Assembly: GCF_013201545.1 (NCBI RefSeq)
Contig: NZ_CP053746.1
Coordinates: forward strand, 2,817,001-2,881,000
DNA from: Pseudomonas graminis
Lineage (GTDB): Bacteria > Pseudomonadota > Gammaproteobacteria > Pseudomonadales > Pseudomonadaceae
DNA length: 64,000 nt
Direction of reading: 5' to 3'
The notes under the pieces were generated by a model. It searched no databases and had not been told where the DNA came from. It saw nothing but the letters and a program-made list of their open reading frames with translations. Made by a program: the position numbers and the translations under genes. Every line of letters begins with the position of its first letter. Position 1 is the first letter of the stretch. Positions 1 through 9,200 of the stretch are shown here, piece by piece.

Positions 1-819
1 GCCTGGCGTGAGTCCCTGTACCCGCCGGACGCCCCAGACCTGGATTTGCTTGGGTTGTACGCGCAGGTCTTCAATGCCGTCGAAGGCAACACCACGTTCT
101 ACGCCCGTCCCAAACCCGAGATCGTCCAGCGTTGGGCGGACGCCTTGCCCGAGCACTTCCGCTTCAGCGCCAAAATTCCCCGTGACATCAGCCATGCCGG
201 CGACCTGCGCGAGCACTTGGGCGCGGTGGAGGATTTCCTGCAACTGCTGGCGCCATTGGGGTCGAGGCTTGAACCGCTGTGGCTGCAGCTATCGGCCAGT
301 TTCGGCCCCCATCGACTGAATGAGCTGGGCGCGTTCATTGATGCGCTGGAAGGCCGGCCGCTGGCGGTGGAAGTGCGCAACATGGCGTTTTTCACCAAGG
401 GCGAAGACGAGCGCCAGCTCAACCGCCTGTTGCGCGACCGCGGCGTCGAGCGCATCTGTCTGGATTCCCGGCCGCTGTTCAGTTGCGTTTCCAGTGAGCC
501 TGCCGTGCTTCATGCGCAATCGAAGAAGCCCAAAGTGCCGCCGCGGCCGGCGGCGCTGACGTCCTTTCCCCAAGTGCGCTTTATTGGCGGGCCGGATGAG
601 GCGATCAACGAAGGCTTCATCGTGCAATGGGCGGAAAAGGTGGCCGGCTGGATCGAGGAGGGGCGTACGCCCTCGGTGTTCCTGCACACCCCTGACAACA
701 TCGCCTCGCCCCAACTGGCCCGTCGTTTTCACCGTCAGTTGATGACCCTGCTGCCGGGCCTGCCCGATCTGCCGCAACTCGATCGCGGTCGGCAAGTGGA
801 GCAACTCGGGCTGCTCTGA
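1..819 (+). CDS. DUF72 (YecE-like) family protein, 5' end outside the window
   Basis: The reading frame is already open at base 1, so the true start lies upstream; 272 residues are visible and the stop is a TGA. The stretch EGNTTFYARP near the visible N-terminus is typical of DUF72 proteins, which are predicted TIM-barrel proteins of unknown biochemical role, with possible nuclease or phosphodiesterase activity only by fold analogy. The remainder (a central NMAFF segment and a C-terminal VFLHTPDN segment) fits the family along its whole length. No signal peptide can be judged because the start is missing. The extensin-like gene follows in the same direction after about 50 bases. Family assignment is firm; function is unknown. 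Confidence 0.85.
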   Translation, partial: AWRESLYPPDAPDLDLLGLYAQVFNAVEGNTTFYARPKPEIVQRWADALPEHFRFSAKIPRDISHAGDLREHLGAVEDFLQLLAPLGSRLEPLWLQLSASFGPHRLNELGAFIDALEGRPLAVEVRNMAFFTKGEDERQLNRLLRDRGVERICLDSRPLFSCVSSEPAVLHAQSKKPKVPPRPAALTSFPQVRFIGGPDEAINEGFIVQWAEKVAGWIEEGRTPSVFLHTPDNIASPQLARRFHRQLMTLLPGLPDLPQLDRGRQVEQLGLL

Positions 820-868
820 GGTCGAGATAGGGTGGACTCATCCCTCCGTCAGACGAGAACCTCCCTGC

Positions 869-1567
869 ATGCGCGGCTCGACCCTCTTTCTTCTACTGAT
901 TTTGATCGGCGCGGCGGTCGCGGTATCGATCTGGCGTGGCTGGTTGCCTGTCGCTGACCGCTGGAACCCGTGGGCGCCGTTGAATGTGCAGGACGAGCCC
1001 AATCTCATTACGCCGTTCAAGCTCTGGCGATTGCAGGAGGATCCGGCGTTGTGCGAGGCCGCGCTGCACACCTCGACCCTGCGTTACACGCACCAGGCCG
1101 ACAGTGCCGCCGACGCCAAATGCCCGCTGACCAACACCTTGCGGATCCAGGGCGGCGACGTCGCGCTGAGCAGCAGTTTTCTGTCCAGTTGTCGCCTGGC
1201 GGTGGCGTATGCGCTGTTCGATATTCATCAACTGCAGCCAGCGGCCCAGGCCGTATTCGGGCAAAAGGTCGCGCGGGTCGATCACCTCGGCAGCTTTGCC
1301 TGCCGCAACATCTACAACCGCAGCGAAGGCCGCCTGAGCCAGCACGCCACCGCCAACGCGCTGGACATCGCCGGATTTCGCCTGGCAGACGGGCGCCGGA
1401 TTTCGGTGCTCAAGGACTGGAAAGACGACGGCGACGAGGGGCGTTTTCTGCGGTTGGTGCGGGATGGCGCCTGCCAGCAATTCAATACGGTGCTGAGCCC
1501 GGACTACAACGCCGCGCACCGAAACCACTTTCACCTGGACATGGGACGCTGGCGGGTGTGTCGCTAA
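869..1567 (+). CDS. Extensin-like C-terminal domain protein, membrane-anchored or secreted
   Basis: 232 residues. Residues 4-21 form a hydrophobic N-terminal segment (signal anchor or signal peptide), so the protein probably acts in the periplasm. The rest matches the bacterial extensin-like C-terminal domain. Six cysteines (62, 85, 108, 145, 202, 231) suggest disulfides. The motif SQHATANALDIAGF (H159, D166) and the later HRNHFHLD (H220/H222) resemble the zinc-ligand pattern of M15-type peptidoglycan peptidases (SxHxxGxAxD and HxH). A zinc-dependent cell-wall role is therefore plausible but is my inference. The start at 869 has only a weak ribosome-binding site. The neighbouring genes do not clarify the function. 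Confidence 0.8.
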   Translation: MRGSTLFLLLILIGAAVAVSIWRGWLPVADRWNPWAPLNVQDEPNLITPFKLWRLQEDPALCEAALHTSTLRYTHQADSAADAKCPLTNTLRIQGGDVALSSSFLSSCRLAVAYALFDIHQLQPAAQAVFGQKVARVDHLGSFACRNIYNRSEGRLSQHATANALDIAGFRLADGRRISVLKDWKDDGDEGRFLRLVRDGACQQFNTVLSPDYNAAHRNHFHLDMGRWRVCR

Positions 1568-1612
1568 AGGCAGCGAACGAGGTTGCGCGGTTCGGTTGGG
1601 TTAAACCAGGCG

Positions 1613-2242
1613 TCAGGCCGCGAGACGAAGGTTCTGCAGCACAATCGGCCGCGCCCAGCCGTTATCGAAGGCCAGATGACGCTGCTGCTCGGTCATTTCT
1701 TCAGTGCTGAAAGGCGTCGCAGGCTTGTCGGCCAGGTTCCACTCGAACTCGGCAATCGGCAGGAACAGTGGGCGAGGCTGAGGGCCCGGGCCGGGTTCTA
1801 CGCTGTCATCGTACGGGTTGAGGACGGTCGGGCGAACCCAGTTGTCATCGAATTCGAGGTTGCGCTGCTGCTCGATCATTTCCAACGCGGTGAACGGCTT
1901 GGCGGGCTTGTCGGCCAGGTCCCATTCGAACTCGGCGATCGGCAGGAACAGCGGCTCCGGCGGCGCGATTTCCTTGTCCTGAACCGGGCATTCACGTTGC
2001 TCGACGATCTTGTCCAGCGCGGTAGCACCGGCAATCGGCTCGCCGGTCTGGTTGTCCGTCGCGGCAACGGCGCTGTATTCCGGGGTTTCGCCTGCGTTGT
2101 CATCGACCTGTTGAGCCATCGCACGAGCAAACGCGTCCTGCCAGAGCTGCGTGACGCCGCTCAGGGTTTGGGTATTGCGTACGCTGTAGTCGCCTGCGTA
2201 CGTCAAATAGCCTATCGAGGAGGTTTGCTGAATGTCTGACAT
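1613..2242 (-). CDS. Uncharacterised protein with two copies of a ~46-residue motif
   Basis: 209 residues, acidic, with no signal peptide or membrane segment. I do not recognise a named domain. Residues 97-142 and 158-204 are two copies of one unit beginning PLFLPIAEFEW and ending W-x-RP-x-VL, with a period of about 61 residues. The linker between them is short and rich in proline and glycine. The N-terminal 90 residues are unrelated to the repeat and contain an aromatic segment (YLTYAGDY) and a possible amphipathic helix (about 31-46). The duplication is also visible in DNA (about 1735-1775 versus 1915-1955). The gene is transcribed away from rsmJ and converges on the extensin-like gene. It is probably a real gene, since codon use is normal and the repeats are conserved as protein. 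Confidence 0.7.
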   Translation of the reverse strand: MSDIQQTSSIGYLTYAGDYSVRNTQTLSGVTQLWQDAFARAMAQQVDDNAGETPEYSAVAATDNQTGEPIAGATALDKIVEQRECPVQDKEIAPPEPLFLPIAEFEWDLADKPAKPFTALEMIEQQRNLEFDDNWVRPTVLNPYDDSVEPGPGPQPRPLFLPIAEFEWNLADKPATPFSTEEMTEQQRHLAFDNGWARPIVLQNLRLAA

Positions 2243-2340
2243 AAGCGCTCAGTACAGCCCGTGGGTCTGGCAAAATGCCGGATACTTTTGTTATCGGCAG
2301 CCGTTGCCAATCATTAAGAATATTTGAGCGTATAGAGACA

Positions 2341-3132
2341 ATGACTGAGCAACACGCGGGCAGCCGCATTCGGGTCGACAGCCTGACCTCCGACGGGCAG
2401 GACACCGCAGCGCAATGGGCGCAGCGACTGGGTTTGCCGCTGGCCGACGCCGACGCGGATTTCGCCCTGCAAGTGGCCGAAGACGGCCTGCAATTGCAGC
2501 AACTGGGTGACGACGCGCCGGGCCCGGTCCGAGTGGATTTCATCGAGGGCAAGGCGGCCCATCGGCGTCTGTTTGGCGGCGGCAGCGGGCAGATGATCGC
2601 CAAGGCCGTGGGCATTCAGCCGGGCGTGCGGCCTCGGGTGCTGGATGCCACGGCGGGGCTGGGCAAGGACGCCTTTGTGCTGGCGAGTCTGGGCTGCGAA
2701 GTGAGCCTGATCGAGCGGCAGCCGATCATCGCCGCGCTGCTTGAAGACGGCCTGGCGCGTGGGGTGAGGGACCTGGAGGTGGGCGGGATCATCGCGCAGA
2801 TGCGCCTGTTGACCGGCAATTCCATTGAGCTGATTCGCCAATGGGAAGGCGAGCCGCCCCAGGTCATTTACCTTGATCCGATGTTTCCTCATCGGGAAAA
2901 AACCGCGCTGGTGAAAAAGGAAATGCGCCTGTTCCGGCCTCTGGTGGGCGATGACATGGACGCTCCGGCGTTGCTGGAAGCGGCGCTGGCGCTGGCCAGC
3001 CACCGCGTCGTGGTCAAACGCCCTCGCAAGGCGCCAAGCATCGAAGGCGCCAAGCCGTCCTACGCGCTGGACGGCAAATCCAGCCGCTACGACATTTACC
3101 CGATCAAGGCGTTGAAAATCGCGCGGCCGTGA
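2341..3132 (+). CDS. rsmJ: 16S rRNA (guanine(1516)-N2)-methyltransferase RsmJ
   Basis: 263 residues. RsmJ uses S-adenosylmethionine to methylate N2 of G1516 in 16S rRNA. The SAM-binding segment [14 protein letters not shown] lies at about 99-113. The catalytic-type motif [13 protein letters not shown] lies in the C-terminal third, as in the RsmJ/UPF0341 family. An in-frame ATG at 2275 would add 22 residues not seen in the family; the ATG at 2341 begins the usual MTEQ N-terminus and gives the normal length. The gene is divergent from the repeat protein at 1613-2242 and is followed by a hairpin at 3162-3190. Confidence 0.95.
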   Translation: MTEQHAGSRIRVDSLTSDGQDTAAQWAQRLGLPLADADADFALQVAEDGLQLQQLGDDAPGPVRVDFIEGKAAHRRLFGGGSGQMIAKAVGIQPGVRPRVLDATAGLGKDAFVLASLGCEVSLIERQPIIAALLEDGLARGVRDLEVGGIIAQMRLLTGNSIELIRQWEGEPPQVIYLDPMFPHREKTALVKKEMRLFRPLVGDDMDAPALLEAALALASHRVVVKRPRKAPSIEGAKPSYALDGKSSRYDIYPIKALKIARP

Positions 3133-3161
3133 ACTTCATCCGATTAGATGAACCCGGCAAT

Positions 3162-3190
3162 CATCGGCGCAGTCATCTGCTGTGCCGATG
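3162..3190 (+). terminator. Hairpin after rsmJ, possible terminator
   Basis: CATCGGC (3162-3168) pairs with GCCGATG (3184-3190). An inner GCAG/CTGC stem closes a four-base TCAT loop. No T-run follows, so it may be a weak or Rho-assisted terminator, or only an RNA-protecting hairpin. Confidence 0.4.
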
Positions 3191-3260
3191 CCAGAAAATC
3201 CACCGTATGAGTGGGCTCGTCGGAGACAAACCTGACCTGATCCGTAGCCGGAGATAACCG

Positions 3261-4349
3261 ATGAGCGCTTCCACTTTGTCTGTAACCCCATTGCCGTTCG
3301 AGCCGCACTTCGAGCAGATACCCGATGACGAGGCTCAGACGAGCAAAGAACTCGCCGAGGCCATGCACAGTATTCTGGAAACCACCTACAAGGATGGCGG
3401 CCATGCCATACGCAGCGTGCATGCCAAAGCCCATGGATTGCTGCATGGGCAGATCCACATTCTGGATAATCTGCCGCCCGAGTTGGCGCAGGGTGTCTTC
3501 GCCTATCCCGGCACGCTGGACGTGAAGATGCGCTTTTCAACCAATCCCGGGGATGTGCTCGACGACAAAGTGTCAACGCCGCGCGGTCTGGCCATCAAGC
3601 TGGTCGGTGTGCAGGGCGCACGCCTGCCGGGCAGTGAAGGGCAGGTTACCCAGGACTTCGTGATGCAGAACGCCAAGGCGTTCACGGCCGCCACGCCGAA
3701 GGATTTTCTCAAGACCTTGAAGCTGCTGGCCAAGACCACCGACAAAGTGCCCAACATGAAGAAAGCGCTGTCGGCGTTGTTTCGTGGCCTGGAGTCGACG
3801 GTCGAAGCGATGGGCGGGGAGAGTGGCACGCTCAAATCACTGGGCGGGCATCCGATGACCCACTTACTGGGTGAAACCTATAACACTGTGGTGCCGTTTC
3901 TTTACGGCCGCCATTACGCCAAGCTGAGCGTGGTGCCTGTCTCCCCCGAGCTCACCGCGTTGACCGACCAGAAGGTGGACCTGAATGACCATCCCGACGG
4001 TTTGCGCGAAGCGGTGCGCAGTCACTTCGCGAGCAAGGGAGGGGTGTGGGACGTGCGTATCCAGCTCGCCACCGACCTTGAAAAAATGCCGATTGAAGAT
4101 GCTTCGGTGGAATGGCCGGCAGAGCTGAGCCCGTTCGTGACCGTGGCCCGTATTGAAGTGCCGCTCCAGGACAGCTGGTCGGAAGAACGCCAGCAGGAAA
4201 TCGACGACGGCATGGCCTTCAGCCCCTGGCATGGCGTGGTCGAACACCGGCCACTCGGCGGCGTCATGCGGGTTCGCAAGCCGTCCTATGAGCTGTCTTC
4301 AGGCTTCCGCGCCAGCCACAACGGCTGCCCGATGCACGAGCCTCGCTGA
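3261..4349 (+). CDS. Catalase-family haem protein (SrpA-like, small)
   Basis: 362 residues, shorter than classical catalases (about 480 or more). Catalase-fold features are visible. RSVHAKAHG at about 51-59 carries the distal His, MRFSTNP follows at about 90, and PRGLAIKLVGV resembles the catalase core. The C-terminal FSPWHGVVEHRPLGGVMRVR block is typical of the small catalase-like (SrpA/allene-oxide-synthase-like) subfamily, whose members often have peroxidase rather than strong catalase activity. No signal peptide is seen, so a cytosolic location is likely. GGAG lies about 9 bases before the ATG and supports this start. The gene appears monocistronic; substrate and induction cannot be inferred. 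Confidence 0.85.
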   Translation: MSASTLSVTPLPFEPHFEQIPDDEAQTSKELAEAMHSILETTYKDGGHAIRSVHAKAHGLLHGQIHILDNLPPELAQGVFAYPGTLDVKMRFSTNPGDVLDDKVSTPRGLAIKLVGVQGARLPGSEGQVTQDFVMQNAKAFTAATPKDFLKTLKLLAKTTDKVPNMKKALSALFRGLESTVEAMGGESGTLKSLGGHPMTHLLGETYNTVVPFLYGRHYAKLSVVPVSPELTALTDQKVDLNDHPDGLREAVRSHFASKGGVWDVRIQLATDLEKMPIEDASVEWPAELSPFVTVARIEVPLQDSWSEERQQEIDDGMAFSPWHGVVEHRPLGGVMRVRKPSYELSSGFRASHNGCPMHEPR

Positions 4350-4380
4350 TCCCTCCGCCAGTCCCACGGGCGCGCGCGGT

Positions 4381-4411
4381 GTTGTAGGACCGGCTTCAGC
4401 CGGGAAGAGGC
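4381..4411. repeat. REP-type palindromic element
   Basis: The sequence around GTAGGACCGGCTTCAGCCGG contains the CCGGCT/AGCCGG palindrome with the flanking GTAGGA seen in many pseudomonad REP elements. It lies between the converging catalase-like and TetR genes. Confidence 0.6.
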
Positions 4412-4439
4412 CCGCGTGCGCACCCTCGTAGTTATCGCC

Positions 4440-5072
4440 CTAAACCCGATACGCCTTGAGAAACAACGCTACCACTTCCCGCACATGGTGCTCCGCGGTC
4501 TGCTCATCCGGCAGTTCGCCGGTGCCGATCAGCAGCCTGAAATTGCACACCCCTTTGATCAAACACAAAAAGTGCCCCGCTGCGCCAGCAGGCGATTCGA
4601 AGCGCAGACCGTTCGTGCCGTTCAGTTTGGTCAGAAACCGTTCCATCTCATGCAGGATGCGCTGTGGTCCCGCTTCGAAAAATACTTGAGACAATGAAGA
4701 CCCTTGGGTTCCCAGGGTGATCATCAGGCGATGCAAATCGATGGACTCAGGGCTGTTGATCAGCGTCTGAAATCCTCTGGCAATACCCAGCAATACTTTC
4801 TCGACGGGCTCACCCATCGGCACATCCACGAACAACCCCGGCACCTGCTCCTCACAGCGCGCAACCACCGCGCAGGAAAACAATGTCTCCTTGTCGGTGA
4901 AGTGGCTGTACACCGTGAGCTTGGAAACTCCGGCTTCAGCGGCAACGGCATCCATGCTGGTGTTGGCGTAACCATTGCGGACGAACAGGTTTTTGGCGGC
5001 TTCGAGAATAGCCTGGCGCTTGGCCAGATCCTTGGGGCGGCCGGGTCCGGTGGAGGAGGTCGAGTCAGTCAT
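4440..5072 (-). CDS. TetR/AcrR-family repressor of the adjacent RND efflux genes
   Basis: 210 residues. The N-terminal DNA-binding domain spans about 18-65 (ILEAAKNLFVRNGYANTSMD followed by the recognition-helix region VSKLTVYSHF). The C-terminal ligand-binding part resembles the AefR-like TetR_C group. The gene is transcribed divergently from the membrane-fusion and RND genes with a 106-bp shared regulatory region, the classical layout of a local repressor controlling an efflux operon and itself. The ligand cannot be predicted. The link to AefR is by general resemblance only. Confidence 0.85.
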   Translation of the reverse strand: MTDSTSSTGPGRPKDLAKRQAILEAAKNLFVRNGYANTSMDAVAAEAGVSKLTVYSHFTDKETLFSCAVVARCEEQVPGLFVDVPMGEPVEKVLLGIARGFQTLINSPESIDLHRLMITLGTQGSSLSQVFFEAGPQRILHEMERFLTKLNGTNGLRFESPAGAAGHFLCLIKGVCNFRLLIGTGELPDEQTAEHHVREVVALFLKAYRV

Positions 5073-5104
5073 GGCGTTGTCAGGCGTCTTCGTTTGATTA
5101 GTGG

Positions 5105-5134
5105 ACTGTTCAGTTCGGTAATTTTAAATATACT
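5105..5134. promoter_or_regulatory. Candidate operator and -10 for the RND operon
   Basis: Between the divergent regulator and pump genes lies the short inverted repeat ACTG-TT-CAGT (5105-5114), followed by an AT-rich block with TATACT (5129-5134) as a possible -10 for the efflux operon. A TetR dimer bound at the dyad would cover the -35 region. This is an inference from position and symmetry. Confidence 0.35.
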
Positions 5135-5178
5135 CGCCGGTACAATTATTCAAAGCTCTCTTGCCAAGGTGCCTCATC

Positions 5179-6279
5179 ATGCTCCGCGATGCCCTGCTTC
5201 TTGCCCTGCCGGTCAGTCTCATGGTGGCACTTTCCGGTTGCGGCAAGGAGGCACCGGTGACCGCCGCAGTGCGGCCTGCCATGGTGGTGCAACCGTTGCC
5301 GTCTGCCCAGTCCATGGACAGCTATCCGGGCGAGGTCCGCGCTCGCTTTGAGCCGGAACTTGCTTTCCGCATTTCTGGCAAGGTCAGCAAGCGTCTGGTC
5401 GAAGAAGGCGAGCGGGTCACCGTCAATGAGCCGCTGGCCGAGCTCGATGCCCAGGACGTGCGCTTGCAGCAGGACGCCACCCGCGCTCAGGTTGCCGCTG
5501 CCGACGCCAACCTGCAGACAGTCCGCTCCGAGCGCGACCGCTACAAAACGCTGATGGACCGGCAGATGGTCAGCAAGTCGCTGTACGACAATGCCGAAAA
5601 CACCTACCGCGCCGCAGACGCCCGTCTTAGACAGCTCAAGGCTGAATTGACCGTTGCCGACAATCAGACCGGCTACGCCGTGCTTCGTGCGTCGCAAAAC
5701 GGTGTCATCGCCAGACGATTGGTGGAAGTCGGTCAGGTGGTGGCGGCCGGGCAGACCGTCTTCACTCTGGCCGCTGACGGCGAGCGCGAAGTGTCGATCA
5801 GCCTTCCGGAGCAGAATTACGGCCGCTTCAAGATCGGTGATCCGGTTTCCGTCGAACTCTGGACCCAGCGCGAGCAGCGTTTTCCGGGCCGCATCCGTGA
5901 GCTCTCGCCCGCTGCCGATCCACGTTCGCGCACCTTCGCCGCGCGCATCGCTTTCGCCAGCGGGAAGGTCCCGGCCGAGCTGGGCCAGAGCGCTCGGGTT
6001 TACATCCAGTCCGAACACGCTGTTCCGTTGTCCGTGCCGCTTTCCGCGCTGACCGCCGAAAACGGCGTGACCTATGTCTGGCGTCTGCAAAGCGATGCCA
6101 CCCTGAAACGCACGCCAGTGCAGGTCGGCGCCTACGGCCAGGAAACCGTGCCGGTGCTCAGCGGCTTGCAGGCCAGCGACTGGGTCGTCGCAGCGGGTGT
6201 GCACGTGCTCCACGAGGGCGAGCAGGTGCGCCCGGTCGACCGCAGTAATCGGGCGGTGAAGCTGGCGGCGAAGGAGTAG
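5179..6279 (+). CDS. RND efflux periplasmic adaptor (membrane fusion protein), lipoprotein
   Basis: 366 residues. The first 20 residues form a lipoprotein signal ending in the lipobox LSGC, with Cys21 the predicted acylated residue, so the protein should be anchored to the inner membrane facing the periplasm. Barrel-sandwich and lipoyl-like segments (AFRISGKVSKRLVEEGE near 56; a matching half near 180-205) flank a coiled-coil hairpin (about 95-165). A longer reading from a TTG at 5161 would spoil the signal peptide, so the ATG at 5179 is chosen. It links the RND pump downstream (4-bp gap) to an outer-membrane channel. Confidence 0.92.
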   Translation: MLRDALLLALPVSLMVALSGCGKEAPVTAAVRPAMVVQPLPSAQSMDSYPGEVRARFEPELAFRISGKVSKRLVEEGERVTVNEPLAELDAQDVRLQQDATRAQVAAADANLQTVRSERDRYKTLMDRQMVSKSLYDNAENTYRAADARLRQLKAELTVADNQTGYAVLRASQNGVIARRLVEVGQVVAAGQTVFTLAADGEREVSISLPEQNYGRFKIGDPVSVELWTQREQRFPGRIRELSPAADPRSRTFAARIAFASGKVPAELGQSARVYIQSEHAVPLSVPLSALTAENGVTYVWRLQSDATLKRTPVQVGAYGQETVPVLSGLQASDWVVAAGVHVLHEGEQVRPVDRSNRAVKLAAKE

Positions 6280-6283
6280 GGGC

Positions 6284-9200
6284 ATGCGTTTCAATCTTTC
6301 CGAATGGGCCCTGCGTAATCGGCAGATGGTCCTGTATCTCATGATCCTGCTGGCCGCAGTCGGTGCGCTGTCCTACACCAAACTGGGCCAGAGTGAGGAC
6401 CCGCCCTTCACCTTCAAAGCCATGGTCATTCGTACGCTCTGGCCGGGCGCGAGTGCCGAAGAGGTGTCGCGACAAGTCACTGATCGAATTGAAAAGAAGT
6501 TGATGGAAACCGGCGATTACGAGCGCATTGTCTCGTTCTCGCGGCCCGGTGAATCCCAGGTCACGTTTGTCGCCCGAGACTCATTGGTTTCCGCGCGGCT
6601 GCCGGAACTCTGGTATCAGATCCGCAAGAAGATCAGCGACATCCGTCAGAACCTTCCGGCCGGCGTGCAGGGCCCGTTCTTCAACGATGAATTCGGCACC
6701 ACGTTCGGCAATATCTACGCGCTGACGGGGGAGGGGTTCGATTACGCAGTGCTGAAGGACTACGCCGATCGCATCCAGATCCAGCTGCAGCGGGTCAAGG
6801 ACGTCGGCAAGGTCGAGTTGCTCGGTCTACAGGACGAGAAGATCTGGATCGAACTCTCCAATGTCAAACTCGCGACCCTAGGCCTGCCGATGCAATCGGT
6901 GCAGCAAGCGCTGGAAGCGCAGAACGCCGTGGTGGCGGCGAGCTTTTTCGAGACGCCCAGCGAGCGTGTTCAATTGCGCGTGACCGGGCGTTTTCAGACC
7001 GTCGACGAGATTCGCAGCTTCCCGATTCGCGTGGGTGATCGCACGTTCCGCATCAGTGATCTGGCCGATGTGCGCCGTGGCTTCAACGATCCGCCCGCGC
7101 CGCAAATGCGTTTCATGGGTCAGGACGCCATCGGGCTCGCCGTCGCCATGAAAGACGGCGGTGACATTCTGGTGCTCGGCCGTGCGCTGGAGACGGAGTT
7201 CGTGCGCTTACAGAACAACCTTCCTGCCGGCATGCAGCTGCGCAAAGTCTCGGACCAGCCAGCGGCGGTGAAGACCAGCGTTGGCGAATTTGTGCAGGTG
7301 CTCGCCGAGGCGTTGGGCATTGTGCTGCTGGTGAGCTTTTTCTCTCTGGGCGTGCGCACCGGGATGGTGGTGGCACTGGCGATTCCGCTGGTGCTGGCGA
7401 TGACATTCGCCTGCATGTATTACCTGGGCATCGGCCTGCACAAGATATCCCTCGGCGCATTGGTGCTGGCGTTGGGCTTGTTGGTGGACGACGCAATCAT
7501 CGCCGTGGAAATGATGGCGATCAAAATGGAGCAGGGTTACGACCGGCTGAAGGCCGCCAGCTTCGCCTGGACCAGCACCGCGTTCCCGATGCTTACCGGC
7601 ACGCTGATCACCGCAGCAGGTTTCCTGCCCATCGCCACCGCGCAGTCGAGCACCGGCGAGTACACCCGCTCGATCTTTCAGGTGGTCACCATTGCGCTGA
7701 TCGCCTCGTGGATTGCTGCGGTGGTGTTCGTGCCGTATCTGGGCGCGCGGCTGTTGCCGGACCTGGCAAAAATCCATGCCGCCAAACATGGCGTCGGTGC
7801 CCACGCGCCGGATCCTTACGGCACGCCGTTCTACCGACGTGTTCGCGGGCTGGTGGGCTGGTGTGTGCGCCGCCGCAAAACGGTCATCGTGCTGACTATT
7901 GCGCTATTTGCCCTGTCGATTTTCATGTTCCGCTTCGTGCCACAACAGTTCTTCCCGGCATCGGGCCGGCTGGAGTTGATGGTCGACTTGAAGCTTGCTG
8001 AAGGTGCCTCGCTGACCAGCACCGCCGAGCAGGTCAAGCGGCTGGAAGCGATGATCAAGGACCACGCCGGCGTCGAAAATTACGTGGCCTATGTCGGCAC
8101 CGGTTCTCCGCGGTTTTACCTGCCCCTGGATCAGCAATTGCCCGCGGCCAGTTTTGCCCAGTTCGTTGTGCTCGCGAAAACCATCGAAGACCGCGAGGCG
8201 CTGCGCACCTGGTTGATCCAGACGCTGGATGAGCAATTCCCGATGCTGCGGCCCCGCGTCACCCGCCTGGAAAACGGCCCGCCCGTGGGCTATCCGGTGC
8301 AGTTTCGCGTCACGGGCGAGCACATCGACGAGGTGCGCGCGCTGGCCCGCAAGGTGGCGGCGAAGGTCCGGGAAAACCCCCATGTGGTCAATGTGCATCT
8401 GGACTGGGAGGAGCCGAGCAAGGTCGTCTACCTGAATGTCGATCAGGATCGGGCCAGGGCGCTGGGCGTAACCACTGCCGACCTGTCGCGTTTCCTGCAA
8501 AGCCAGTTGACCGGGTCGAGCGTGAGCCAGTACCGCGAGGACGACGAGCTGATCGAAATCCTGCTGCGCGGCACGGAGCAGGAGCGCCATGAACTGGGCA
8601 GCCTCGCCAGCCTGTCGGTGCCGACCAGCAACGGCAGCAGTGTCGCGCTGTCCCAGGTGGCGACCCTGGAATACGGTTTTGAGGAGGGCATCATCTGGCA
8701 CCGCAACCGGCTGCCGAACGTGACGGTGCGCGCTGACATCTACGGCAAGGAGCAACCGGCAACGCTGGTCAAACAGATTCTGCCGACGCTGGAAGACGTG
8801 CGCGCCGAGTTGCCGGACGGTTACCTGCTGGAGGTGGGCGGCACGGTGGAAGATTCGGCCCGCGGGCAGAACTCGGTGAACGCCGGGGTGCCGCTGTTCA
8901 TCGTGGTGGTACTGACCTTGCTGATGATTCAGCTGCGCAGTTTCTCCCGCACGTTCATGGTGTTTCTGACCGCGCCCCTGGGGCTTATTGGGGTAACGCT
9001 GTTTCTGCTGCTGTTCAACCAACCATTCGGCTTTGTGGCGATGCTGGGCACCATCGCGCTGTCGGGGATGATCATGCGTAACTCGGTGATTCTGGTCGAC
9101 CAGATCGAGCAGGACATCGCGGCGGGTCTGGACCGCTGGCAGGCGATCATCGAAGCGACGGTGCGGCGCTTCCGGCCTATCGTGCTCACCGCGCTGGCGG

